This document shows positions 49,602 to 61,875 of a stretch of 64,000 nucleotides of DNA, piece by piece. The DNA comes from Saururus chinensis. Lineage: Eukaryota > Streptophyta > Magnoliopsida > Piperales > Saururaceae. A program made the position numbers and the translations under genes. Each line of letters starts with the position of its first letter. Position 1 is the stretch's first letter. The notes below the pieces were generated by a model, which saw nothing but the letters and a program-made list of their open reading frames with translations, made no database searches and was not told where the DNA came from. The stretch is from NCBI GenBank assembly GCA_035235625.1, contig CP141149.1, positions 3,443,001 through 3,507,000 on the forward strand, read 5' to 3'.

Positions 49602-50704
49602 GTGCACCCGTTGGATTTCATATTTACATCAAGAGAACTAAATTTGGGAAGAAGCTGATTTAGACAGATTGACATAGTCTTAGTATTTCGACTATATATC
49701 TTTCAATGTATATTTTGGATTCATACGATTCAGATGCAATTGAAAAGAAGACTTCTATTGCTATAGTCTCTATTTTAGGAAGAAATTCATAATTCCGAAT
49801 CTGTATGGATCAAATATGGCATGCAAACGAACAACTAGTAAACTAACTCGAGACCAGCAATTGAAGAATATTTTCATTGGTTGTGATTGATACACATAGA
49901 GAAAGACAATGAGGTTGATTGGATAAGTAAAGGAAGATTGAAAGATACTTATTCGCTAAATAAATCATTGATTTATAATCTAATCATTGCCAAAGAAAAT
50001 AACCAATTTGGCAATCAATCAGGATGAAATCTAGAGATATGATTGGACTTTCCTCTTTAATGCAACCCCTTCTGCTCCTATAAATAGAAGGGTGGATGTA
50101 ATAGAGGATCATCCCCACCTCTTTGGAGCACTATTCTCTTATTTTTCTTCTCTTCTTTTGTATTTTTATTTTTAGTTTTATTGTAATAGCTTTCAAAGCT
50201 CCCAAGCTAAGGCTAGAAGTGTCTATTTATGTTTCATCAATAGTTTTAAGTAAGTGTTGGTTATTTGAAGTGATATTTATTTAATATTGTTCTTCTTGAT
50301 CTTTTGTGATTTGGATACATAGAACTCTTGAGAAAAAAACTATTTTTATCCTTCATCTATACAGAACATTTTCTATCTTTATTTTTGCTTTTAATGTTCA
50401 TATCTTTCGGTTAGATAGAATCTTCATTCTATTTTAATTGAGATAACATCACACATGAACATTATTAGAGTTACAATGACACTTAATGCCTTAGTATTTT
50501 TTCTTATTGATTAATTAACTCTTTATTGCCTCAATACTCTTCTACTTTTTCTTTCTTAATTTTTCTTTCCTCTATGTCTTTTGTAATCATTTTCTTTGTT
50601 GCACAAGACTTTCCCTATGCATCAACCTTGTCTACTACAATTGGAAAATAAAACAAATTTGAATTTGACTTCTTCATAGTCCTTTTTCAGATGTAACAAC
50701 AAAT

Positions 50705-50722
50705 TGGCGCCGTTGCCAGGGA
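50705..50722 (+). promoter_or_regulatory. Primer-binding site of Athila-2, tRNA-Asp type
   Basis: TGGCGCCGTTGCCAGGGA, three bases after the LTR. Confidence 0.88.
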
Positions 50723-50779
50723 TGGCAACGTGTGACAAGAATCCGTTACAAAAAAAAACACACCCTTACTCCAAATTTG

Positions 50780-52640
50780 AAATGGAAAGAGAATTTTTGA
50801 AAAGGTTTCTCCCCACCCATAGTACTAATACACTTAAAAGAACATGAATTTATTACAAAAAGAAAATGGGACTTTCTTCTAATGATCGGACAGATTTAAA
50901 GAACTTTTGTTGTTGTGCCCACATCATGGATATAAAACATGGCATACATTTAGTTTCATTTATGATGGCTTGACTTCTCAAATGAGGCAATTTGTTGAAA
51001 TGATGTGTAATGGAGAATTTTTTAGTAAAGAACCTGACGAAGCATGAGATTATTTTGATGTATTGTCTGAAATGCTTAATCATGGGAAGATTCTAATGAA
51101 TTTGAAAGTAGTAATAAGACCAAATCTATTGGGACAACTAAGGGGGGCATGTACCTTCTTAAAGAAGAGGATAATATAAAATCAAAAATTACAAGTTTAA
51201 CAAGAAAAGTCGAGGCTATGGGAATTAATAGGGAAAACATGTCTAGAGCTTCTAAAAAAGCACAAGATATTTGTAGCATATGTGAGAGTGATGGACACTA
51301 AACATAGGATTGTCCAACAATCCCTGCTTTTCAAGAGGTGTTGTATACTTAAGCAAATGCTATGAATACCTATAAAACACTTTTTTCTTCTCCTTATTTT
51401 GAAACTTATACTCCTAATTGGAGAAATCATCCTAACTTTAGTTGGAGAAACGAGTCAAATGTGTAGGTACCTTCTTCTTCAAATTATGTTCTACCACATA
51501 AGAAAACTCTTGAACACGCATTGCAAATATTCATGCAATGTCAAGCAACAATCAACAACCAAACAATGCAAGCTATCAATGATTTGAAGACTTCTATCAC
51601 TCAATTGACTACAATTTGAGCACTCAAGAAAAAATGAAGTTTCCTTTTCAACCTCAACCAAATCCTAAAGGTCAATTTGTAATTGAAAAATTAAATTCAT
51701 CAAGTTCATAAGAAGAGCATGCGAGGTCCATCACCACTTTGAGAAGTGAAAAAGTCATTAACAAAGACATTCCAATGAAGGTTGTTGAACCTAAGGAATC
51801 TTCAAATTCTAAACATGGTGATGAACTTGACAACTCCAATTATGTTTCTCCTATTCCTCCTCGTTTTCCTCAAAGATTACGATCTTCTTCTAAATTGGTG
51901 CAAAATGGTGACATTCTTGAAATTTTCAAACAAGTGAAATTAATATCCCTCTCTTGGATGTCATTAAGCAAATTTCATCTTATGTAAAAATTTTGAAAAA
52001 CCTTTGTACAATCAACCATAAGCAAAATGTACAAAAGAAGACATTTTTTACAGAACAAGTAAGTGCAATTTTGCAACAAAACTCCCTACCCAAATATAAA
52101 GATCCTAGTTGTCTATCTTGTATAAGTGGAAATTATAGAATTGAAAAAATTTTGCTTGATCTGGGGGCAAGTGTTAATCTCTTACCTTACTCTATTTATG
52201 AGCAATTAAGTCTAGTGGATTTGAAACCCACCAATATAACACTTCAACTTGTTGACCGCTCAATCAAAAGGCCAAGAGGAATAGTGGAAGATGTTCTTGT
52301 TCAAGTGGACAAATTCTATTTTTCAGTGGACTTCATTATTTTAGACTCATAACCGGTTTCAAAAACATCTTCTCAAATCCCTGTGATTTTGGTTCATCCA
52401 TTCCTTGCTACATCTAATGCTCAAATAAATTGTTGGAATGGAGTGATGGGGAACTTGACATGCGAGTTAAATGTATTTGATGTCAGTAGACTTCGATGAT
52501 ACTTTTGAGATTGATATGCATGAGAATCTAGTGGAGGATGCTTTTCCTTTTATTTATTCTGATGATCCACTAAATATTTGCTTAACTCACTCTCATTTGA
52601 TTAGATTTGATAAAGATAAGATAATTGCTTTGAAGGACTC
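50780..52640 (+). mobile_element. Athila-2 gag-protease region, broken
   Basis: Parallel to 23290-25200: gag domain about 50780-51060, zinc knuckle near 51275-51320, glutamine-rich linker about 51500-51620, protease-like region about 52130-52450 with the LLPYSIYEQL block. Many breaks. Confidence 0.78.
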
Positions 52641-52649
52641 TAGATGAGT

Positions 52650-54388
52650 TTAGATGGAGGTGTGTATAGCAGAAGACAGTAAACTTAGTGCTCCTGGGAG
52701 GCAACCCACTTTTGGTTTTGATAGTTATTGTTGTTTAATAGTTAGTTTCTTATTTATTTATTTTCTTTAGTTAGTTTTTAGTCTATTATCTTTTTTAATT
52801 GCTCTAATCATTATTAGGGTGTACTTATATGATTCATTATTGATTTACCTTAATGTGATTATGCTTATGCTTTATTAACTATTTTTCTTTTGACAGCTAT
52901 GTACATGAGAACATCAATCGATATATTATTACTTCTTTCCTTTTTTTCTTATATTAAACATTGCATTTTTTATCTTTTATACTTTGAGGACAATGTTTAG
53001 TTTAGGTTTGGGGGTGTAGAAAGAGATTTTTCTTTTATGTTTTTTAGTTTTACTTAAAAAATAAAAAATTGAAAAAATTAATTAGATTTATGTTTTTGCT
53101 TATTACATTGATGGTTCTTTTAGACAGGTGACTTTATTTTGTGATATCAGACTATTGAAAATAACACATCACATATTTAATAATTTTGAGTTTTGATTAC
53201 TTCATATTGGTTTCTTGTGCTCCTATTTTGAAAAAAAAACTAAGACATTTGCCTAAGCAAGAATTTGAGCCCTTGATTATAGTCTTACATCTTGGTAAAT
53301 ATCATTGAATCTAAGTAATTATTTTTTTATGAGAGTAGAACATTAGCATGATGTAGTAGTACTCATGTTATCATAATAGAGTTTTGGGCTTTACTATTGT
53401 TTGTTTATAGAATAGTCGAGGACTTTTTGTTAATACAATTCAAGTTGATTGTATAATGTGCTCAAGAAATAAAAAAAAGAGAAAAAATGTGAAAAAAAAA
53501 ATTGTAAAGAATTAAATTTACTCTACTGAGTAGATTGGGATTTGACATGCCTCACTAAGCATGGGGTGTTCTAGTCAAAAGGTAGAGTTGACTAATTTAT
53601 GACATGTATAGCCTTGAAGCCTATTTTGTTCAATTTATTAAGTCTAAGGGGTGTTTTAACACCTAGTGCCTTGAGACAATTGGATTGGGAGTCACTAGCC
53701 TAACACTTGTTACATTGATCTTATAGAAAGCTTAAAACGGCTAAGCCTTACACAAGTCATGTGAGATGAGCATAAAATTCTAGTAGGACATTATGCAATT
53801 ATATGCTAAATGAATTGTCAGGTGATCTAGGGTGTTTTTACTTTTTAAGGAAAGTTTTGTATGATTCTCTATTATAATCCTTTGAAGTTAAATGAATGCC
53901 AATGTCTATTTTTGAGTGTTAAAATTGAAATTGCTAAGTGGACATGAGACACATTGAGTTGTTCGAATAAAATGGGGATTGTACAATTACTCGGCAATGT
54001 TTGTTTTTTTAAAACTATTATATATGCATAAGTACTTGCCACTAATATGAAGTTGTCATAATGAATTATTGTTTAAGAAGACAAGTTGTATTAAGCATGA
54101 TTGATTTTACTAAATGAAGTCACATGTTTAGGAGGAGTCGATTTATAAATTTTTTATGGTTTTACTTTTAATTTCCTTTTATCATTTAAATTTTGAATTT
54201 GTGGGTATATACTACAAACCCTCACGAGACATAACTCGTCCACTAATGTATGCTAGGGGTTTAAAGGCTTGTTGCATATGCTTAATGCAATCAAGATTTC
54301 CTGGGGAAATGAAGTAGTTAGTTTTGTTTTTTGTTATTTTAATTTTTGTTTTGCTTGAGGACTAGCAAAAAGTAGGCTTGGGGGTATT
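52650..54388 (+). other. 3' non-coding region of Athila-2
   Basis: No gene. Collinear with 25201-26962, including the A-rich run at 53465-53515 and the terminal tract AGTAGGCTTGGGGGTA. Confidence 0.8.
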
Positions 54389-55764
54389 TGATGCGCTGTA
54401 ATAATGGTCAATTAAATGTTCTCACATTTCAAATTGCAATCTTATTTTGTGCTAATTCATTACTGGGCTCCTAATGGTCTATTTTTGTTTTGAATAAGTT
54501 AGTTGGACCTTAATTGAGCTTATGCGTCTAAAAAGGTTTCAAAAGGATCCAACTGGAAGAGGAAGTGAAGCCCAACTACCCAAAGCTATTTAAAAGTCAT
54601 TAATAGGCTCCTAATGGTCTAGACATGTATGGAATGGTCGAACACAACCTTGTACACCCGTTGGATTTCAGATTTGTATCAAGAGAACTAAATTTGGGAA
54701 GAAGCCGATTTCGACAAATTGACACAACCTTAGTATTGCAACTATATCATTCTATATAAAATTTAGATTGATATGATTCTGATGGTATTGGAAATGAGAC
54801 TCCTGTGGCTACAATCTCTATTTTAGGAAGAAATTATAATTCTGAATCTATATGGCTCAAATCTAGCATACAAACGGACAACTAGTAAACTAACCCGAGC
54901 GAAGCACATGAAGAATATTTTCATTGGTTGTGATTGGTACATATAAGGAAAGACAATGAGGCTGATTGGATATCTAAAGAAAGATTCAAATATACTTATT
55001 TTCTAAATAAACCATTAATTTATTTGATTGATTTATAATCTAATCATTGCCAAAGAAGCAACCAATCAGGCAATGAATAAGGATGCAATCTAGAGATATG
55101 ATTGGACTTTCCTATTTAAAGCAACCTCTTCTACTCCTATAAATCATCCCCTCCTCTTTGGAGCTCTATTCTCCTATTTTTCTTCTTTTCTTTTGTATTT
55201 TTATTTTTAGTTTTATTTTAATGGCTTTCTAAGCTCTCAAGTTAAGGCTAGAGTGATTTATAACAATCTAATGAAGTTCTATTCATGTTTCACTAATGGT
55301 TTCAAGTAAGTATTGGTTATTTGAAGTGATATTAATTTAATATTGTTCTTCTTCTTGATCTTTTGTGATTTGGATACATAAAACTCTTGAAGAAACAACT
55401 GTTTTTATCCCTCATCTATCCAAAACATTTTCTATCTTTGGTTTTGCTTTTAATGTTCATATCTCCCAGTTAGATAGAATCTTCAATCAATTTTAATTGA
55501 GATAACATGATACATGAAGAACATCATTAGATGTTATAATGACCCTTAATGCCTTAGTATTTTTTCTTATTGATTTATTAACTCTTTATTGCCTCAATAC
55601 TCTTCTACTCTTTCTTTCTTAATTTTTCTTTCTTTTATATTTTTTGCAATTATTTTCTTTATTGCACAAGGCTTTCCTTGTGGATCGACCTTGACTACTA
55701 CAATTGGCAAGTAAAACAAATTTAAATTTGACTTCTTCATAATCTTGTTTAAGACGTAACAACA
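54389..55764 (+). repeat. 3' LTR of Athila-2
   Basis: 1376 bp, TGATGCGCTG...GTAACAACA, collinear with 26963-28406. It carries a short out-of-place copy of GGCTCCTAATGGTCTA near 54465, which also occurs at its usual place near 54606. Confidence 0.88.
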
Positions 55765-58674
55765 CCACCACTGGTGAACCCCACCCCTCCCATGACTGAC
55801 CACCCTAACCCCTAAGAATACCACTTTTCTTTTACGGTTTGGCCATGACAGCATGTGCTTATGTTGTTCGACAGCCGATTCTGCCTAGGAGTGGTTGGAT
55901 CCAGCTTCCACCAGCCTGAGAAGCTTTGGGACACACTGACAACCTCCCCTTCCCTAGGGTTTCCCTTTACCATGCACGCTTGTGTTGCGCATGCAGTTTA
56001 GGTTAACGACACCGCCTTTGCGGCATATGACGATGGAACGACTCAACCACTCGGAAATATGGCCATTAAAGCCATCCTCTATCTCTCCTATGTCCATGAG
56101 TACGCAACCAAGTTCTCTGCCAAGTTGTGAGGGTTCAACAATGCAGAATTGTTGCCCTTGGATGTAGTCCGTAGTCTATTTTAATGTTTTGTGGCCAGCA
56201 AAGTGTTTTTAATCATTGGCCAACCTCCTATCAACCACCCCCCATTATGTGGTCACTTTTTCCATTTCTAATGGCACGACCTTATGTTTGGCTGCCTTGG
56301 TGCACCCAACCTTTGCTTCGAGTGAAATTAGTCTAACCTTATCGAGATTAATTCTAGCATCTCTGAAAAATCATCGAGTCAACAACAACTCTCTCAGAGT
56401 GATGCTTTTGGCTCCGATATCACCATCGACACCTCCACTGTTGTGTGCTCGCCATCAAATTCAGATGGATTACGAGGTAGGGGACCTTGAACTCGTAAGT
56501 TCTTGATAGCATGTTTTGATTGTGTAGTAGCATGCTAGGAGTTTATAACTTAATAAATTGCATGACAGATGCCGATTAAATTCGCATCTTTTATATGTGA
56601 ATAATGTGTATGCTAGCAAAGACTAAGGGTATGATAGTAAGGAGTTGATTTATTCATATGTGATTAGAGCATGTGATTAATATGTGTGGATGATGAGTAA
56701 GGGCATGTGCATTGGATGAGATGTTTGTCTAACAAATGATTCATGGCTTTGATGGGGAGATTTTTCACTACAGAAGACGTAAGATTGGTGAAGGATGGAT
56801 TTGATGTGGACAGGGGATTGGTTTGGACTAAACTAGTTGGTACATTGGAGCGACGAGCAGAAAGCATAGGGGGTGTGAGGACTTGAAGACACCAAATTCA
56901 AAGCGCCTTTGGGGGACTGTGAGGTAGTAAGAGATAACCATATAATTGTATATGCATAATGTACATAATATGAATTGTAATGAAAGAATAATGAGTAAGG
57001 AATTAGTAAGGGTATGATGGAAAGACTTAGGTCTAAAGGATTTCATTTGAGGAGTTGAGTAAGATGCTTTGGTTTTAAAGTGGATGGTGTAGGGTGTAAG
57101 GCTGTCGGTATATTATGGTATGTACATACTGACATGGAATTTGAGTTTGACAAGTAAGGCTATGCTGAGATTCGTAAGACTATAAGTGTAAGGTTGGGGG
57201 ATGAGCTAAGTAGAGAATGCTACTTTTGTGGATTAGAGCTTCAGAACGGGCGTAGTTCTAGTTTTATTGGCTAAAGATTTTAAGATGGAAGTAGTTCTAA
57301 ACATAATTGTACATGCATAAGTTACCTAATATGAAGTTAAATGGTAAGTAATCCTAAGTTGATAATGTTGTGAGTTCAAGATTGAGAAATTCGATGGATT
57401 AAGTTCCTTTTTTGAGCCAGTCGATGAGTAATCGATTGAGCATCTTTCCTGGTCTAGCCATCGTGTTATCCTATGAGATTTAATCTTGATGTTGTTTTTC
57501 AGCCCAGATGTTTGATGCTTTGTTGAGAGCGCTGTAAGTTTTTGCCCATCGTGGGCACTGTATGTTCTGTCTAAGAATGTCATTTTAAGATTCCTCCTGA
57601 AGAGTGGCACTGTATGGCCCCAGAGAGTGGGCATTTGCACGCTCAAATAAGCAGTAGCATGGACTTGCTCTTACCTATTTGATCCTGTGCCCCATGAGCA
57701 CAGGTGCGCCTTGCCTTCAGAAAAGTCCATGGCATCTAGTTGCTCCCCAAAGGTTAAGGTGACGCCCCAATGTCATTCTTTTCCTTTCCGACGATGGAGC
57801 TTATTAATTGTAATGAACTTCTGTTATCCGTAATATGTGTACAATAAGAGTAAGTTTTATGAATTCGATTTTAAGTAAGTGTATGTGTAAGCTTCTAAGG
57901 AAGATAGTAAGATAAAGAGTATGCAATAAGAGTAAGATGGTAAGAGTAAGTTCGTACGAGTATATGAATGTTGTAGGTGTAAGTGTATGATTGTACGAGT
58001 AAGTTGGTGAGACTTTGATTTAGACTGTAAGTGTAAGTGTAAGAGTAAGAGTAAGAGTAAGTGTAAGTGTAAGTGTAGGTCTACAAGAGTAAGTGTAAGT
58101 TTAGCCAGTATGACTGTATGTGTGTAAAATACATTATTTAGGCTGCATGTACTTCTCGCTTCATGTGTGATTGCATGAATGCATCTATGTATGAACTTGC
58201 GAAGTTCATTGATTTATTTCCCCTACTGGGTATTTTCCTACTCAGTATGAAAAAACTCACCCCATTTTTTTAGCCCCTTCGTCCGGAGGATTTTGCAGGT
58301 CGATCAATAGCCTTTTGGACTGGACTATTTCCCGTGGTGGACTATTTTTACTTGACCTTGAGTACAACAGACTTGTGTGAAGATATGGCAATTTTGGTGC
58401 CGTGATCTCTTGTATTGATTAAGGTAAGAGAAATATATTATTTTCTAGACTTGTGCATATATGTATGAATTAGAACACAGATTGTTAAAGAACTTGTACT
58501 CAGAAAGGCCTAGGATGTATTTATTTTTAAAGCCCATGGCAGGTTTTATTTGTATGCTTTTGTTTTAGGTCAGGCCTGAGAATGTTGGTTTTGTCAAGTG
58601 ATGAATTAATTTATGAAAATTGCTTTCACACATTTTGAATTTTGTGATTTCATTTGATTTACCATGGTGTGACA
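55765..58674 (+). repeat. Right piece of the split forward Del-type LTR
   Basis: Matches roughly 18300-21828 of the solo LTR in register. It contains a GTAAGAGTAAG short-unit array (57950-58110) and one copy of the 65 bp unit that is repeated four times at 20127-20380. The small open frames here (for example 55982-56167, 56216-56506) lie within the LTR and do not look like genes. Confidence 0.8.
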
Positions 58675-58679
58675 CGACC

Positions 58680-60049
58680 TTACTGGATTGAGTACTTTAG
58701 GTCGATCTCTATAGTAGATCAGTATATTTACCCCCGTCTCATTCGTTAGTAGTTTTCTACACTCGGATATGATGAGGATGATGCATTGATTGGAATTACT
58801 AAAGGCACAACTATTTCTGTCATACCTCAAATTATTGCTGAGCTAATTTAGTGTGAGAGGAGACTTCTATGATATTCAAACTTTGGTGGATTCTAGTTGC
58901 CATCCGACTATGATTTTTCTAGTTGACTGACGGAATTTCCACAAGGCAAAGAGCTCGACATCTCACTCCTAGCACATTCAATAACTGTTGACTATCGGTT
59001 GCTGCATGTGATACCTCAGTATGACATCTAGAGTGCGAGGAAGGAGAGAGTAGATAAGATGATGGTTAGGATTTTGTTTCTTTTGTTAGATCCTCATTTA
59101 GAATTAGACTTGCCATTTATCATGTTTGGATGCATTATGACCTTCTAACATGGTCACACACATGAGATGCTACTAAATCCGTACATCCTGTGTTGGATAT
59201 TAAATTCTATTCATCCTTGGATCCTACAAGGAGAACCTACATTAGGTTGTATAGACCTATTGATGTTGGTTTGGTTCAACGGATGATGTCACACACTAGG
59301 GAACATGACGGAGCATATCAAGAGGAGAAATAGATATCAACATATGCACCACTACATGAGATACCATTTGATCATCGAGACAGACCTATTACTTATGTAG
59401 TGGTTCTTTCATTTTGTGAAAATATGATGAATGAGTTGTGTAAGGGTTTTGTAGACATTAGAAGGTCTATTCAAGATAGATATTTCCACACAGATAGTGA
59501 GAGAGATATTCTTGATGATGATGAAGATGCTCTAGTTCGACCTACTGAAGATTATTTATGTTTTTATCACTTTATGATGTATTCATGTGCTAGAACTTGT
59601 GTATGTTCATTGTATGTTCTACATGACATTGAGATGTATTTTGAAACTAATGATCATATTGGATATATGATGGACATGTTTTTATTGTAAGTGTTTATTT
59701 ATTTTCATGTCTTATGGTGATTTTATGACTTGATTGATTGTGCTTTAATTGAATTTTTTTGTTGCTTGTTGATTCATTTTTTATCTATTTGTATCAAAAG
59801 GGGGAGAAATGATTAGTCATAGTGCTTATTTTCATGCTTGTTAGGATAGTGCTATGCAAATAATTTTGTTTCTAGGTGTGCGGGATAGGTACATGGGTTA
59901 TACAAGGCTTTTCTAGATCAATTCCAAATTGTCTTAGTGTTGTCAAGTCATAAGTACAAGTGAAAGTCAATGCACTATGTCAACAGTTGTAATTTTTATT
60001 TAATTTTCAATCTTATAGTGTTTTGTCAGGGAATAGCTGAAGGGGAGAT
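58680..60049 (+). mobile_element. Copia B 3' region with an unidentified coding relic
   Basis: From 58690 to about 59700 the three frames hold protein-like stretches that I cannot assign. One open stretch (59400-59690, 96 codons) is acidic in the middle and rich in aromatic, cysteine and methionine residues. Because it lies between pol position and LTR, it could be the third (envelope-like) reading frame known from some Sirevirus elements, but I see no decisive motif. An internal purine tract AAAAGGGGGAGAAA (59796-59809) and the LTR-adjacent tract AAGGGGAGA (60039-60048) follow. Broken. Confidence 0.5.
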
Positions 60050-61347
60050 TGAAAGAACATGTGAGGCTTATGTATTGTAATTGGCTAATTTTTATGATCA
60101 AAACTATGTTAAACTTCATGTATGTTTTAGTCTTAGGAATTTGACTACATGTAGTTGTGGTCGAGATGGATTTAGAATTGATTGGCTTAAAAAGTAGGAG
60201 CAGGCGTGCTCTTATCCATCGAGTTTGCAAATAAAAAGAGTGTTGAAGGTAAAAGTTTAATTTGCACACACTCACACACACAATGCAATTACATAAGCTT
60301 AGAAAGAGTGAATTAAGCGAAATTGAGAGTTTTAGATCGAATTACTGTAAAATACTAAAAGTAATGCACCTTCGATTGATAGTTGAAAATTACAAAGCGC
60401 TAATTGATCAATTGGCACTTGAATTAGTCTTTGTAAAATTAAGGCAAGAGTTTATCAATTGAACACAACATTAAATGATCAATGCTAGCAATGTCATACC
60501 CTAATTGAAATAGTGAATGATTGATCATTGTGTCAAGTGATCAATTGTTGTTTGTGATGGTTGCCTAGTTTAAGCCTTTTCAGAAGAGATTTCATTCATA
60601 ATTAAAGTTAAACACTTAAACCTACTTCTTTTACTATTTAAAGGTGAAGAAATCACAAAATTGAAGAGAGGAAAACCTTAAAATGAGAAGAAAGTAGTGA
60701 CATTTTGCATTGTTTCCCTCGAGGAGATTATCACTGAGCTTCATGCATATGTTAATGGTAATTTCATGAAGACACATAACTGAAAGAGAAGATTCTCACA
60801 CACTCAAATCGAAGAGGATTTGCAGCAAAATCTTTAAAGGAGTTGAAGAGGATCATGGATAAATCCAAAGATTAAGAGGAGCTTATTGTTGTGGCTAGAT
60901 TGAGGCAAAGATAAAGCAAGTAGAACAAAAGTTTTAAGTGCTAGAGGAGAAGACCTACAAGCAAGCAATGAAAGGAATTTTTTGGAGATCAAAGAAAAAA
61001 AGATTTTTTGGATTAGAGTCAACAACAAAGGTTAGTGGTTTGCTTGTGTCTATGTAGTGTCATAATATTTAGTGCATTTATTTTTGGCCAAGAGTGGTTG
61101 TTGTAGTTTTTTTACTCTAGTTGGGGTTTTCCATGTTAAATCTTTGTGTTCATGTGTGATTTTCATGCGATGTGACTTTAATACTTAATATAATGATAAT
61201 GAACGTATAGAACCTTAGTTTCCATTGCTTAATAGAAATTTTTGTACATTGAGGCTAGAACTTAACATTTCTTTTCTTTCTAAGATAATTAGACTATGGG
61301 CAACCCAATGATCCGCCATCGCTATGTAGATGGCTATTAAACTCTCA
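60050..61347 (+). repeat. 3' LTR of Copia B
   Basis: 1298 bp, TGAAAGAACATGTGAGG...TTAAACTCTCA, preceded by a purine tract. It has the empty target site of the MITE at 60747-60755. It is followed by the right piece of the E LTR. Confidence 0.8.
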
Positions 61348-61875
61348 TTTCACACACAAATACTTTGGAGGAGTTGTAACAAACTTCAATGGAGGATAAA
61401 TAAATCAAGGCAAAGTTATAAACAAGAAGACCTTGTTTTAAGAGGCTAGACAGAAACTACATTGAGCAACTTGGAGATAAGTTTCAAGGCTTGAGGAGAA
61501 GACTTAGAGGTTGGAAAAAAAAAGAGTTTGGAGAGATCTAAACAAAGGGAGTTTGGGTTAGAGTCTCAATAAAGGTTAGTGGTTTGCTTTTGTCAATGTA
61601 AAGTCTTGCTTCCTAGTGCATTAATTTAGTTGTTGCTCAACTGTCATGGTTTTTTACCCTAGTTGGGGTTTTCCATGTAAAAGTGGTGTCTTTCTTGTGT
61701 TCCTTACATGTTGATGATTTAATTGATGATTAACATAATTTTGAATGTGTAGACATTAGGTTTTATCGATTTTGGTGCTTAATTAAAATTCCTGTACATA
61801 AATACTAGAACTCTTAATTGCTTGCTTGATAAAGTACTAGGGTTAGGAGTAATCTAGTGATCTGCTAAACTCTCA
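61348..61875 (+). repeat. 5' LTR of Copia E, right piece
   Basis: Collinear with the last half of the B and F LTRs: GGTTAGTGGTTTGCTT (near 61577) and ACCCTAGTTGGGGTTTTCC (near 61658). It looks at first like a tandem duplication of the preceding LTR, but it completes the piece that ends at 29665. Confidence 0.75.

Larger units (their letters stand above)
49602..55764 (+). mobile_element. Athila-2: second gag-protease-only Athila-like element
   Basis: Partial 5' LTR 49602-50701, primer site TGGCGCCGTTGCCAGGGA at 50705-50722, gag-protease region about 50780-52640, 3' region with GGAGGCAACCCACT near 52697, purine tract, and 3' LTR 54389-55764. The order and junctions match Athila-1 throughout, and again no RT, RNase H or integrase is recognised. 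The 5' LTR begins in the Athila sequence just where the Reina-like 3' LTR ends, suggesting that element inserted into it. It shows more divergence from Athila-1 than Athila-1 shows between its own LTRs. Many breaks. Confidence 0.85.
41662..58674 (+). mobile_element. Del/Tekay-type solo LTR split over 17 kb by nested insertions
   Basis: Left piece 41662-42604 starts TGTAACATCCCTGATTTTTC; right piece 55765-58674 ends CATGGTGTGACA. The 5 bp duplication CGACC is present before 41662 (41657-41661) and after 58674 (58675-58679). The left piece matches the first kb of the solo LTR at 16988 and the right piece matches its last 3 kb, in register, including GTGTGCTCGCCAT (56438 versus 18932) and the CCTACTGGGTATTTTCCTAC tract (58220 versus 21325). 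Net length is about 3.85 kb. Between the pieces lie a reverse Del-type LTR, a Reina-like element and Athila-2. Confidence 0.82.
29666..61347 (+). mobile_element. Copia B, Sirevirus-like element expanded to 31.7 kb by nested insertions
   Basis: 5' LTR at 29666-32362 (enlarged by a MITE and a solo Athila LTR), gag pieces 32660-33748, 34978-35644 and 39477-39650, 3' region 39651-41661 and 58680-60049, 3' LTR 60050-61347. The pieces are tied together by target duplications of the inserts (ATAAG, GAATT, CGACC) and by collinearity with the gag of element E. No RT or integrase is recognised in the B-derived segments. The LTRs share roughly 80-85 percent identity by eye, so B is old. Coding parts are broken in many places. 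Confidence 0.78.

Noticed and set aside
60050-61875. Tandem duplication of an LTR 3' half.
   Set aside because: 61348-61875 continues in register from 29665, so it is the right piece of an LTR split by Copia B.
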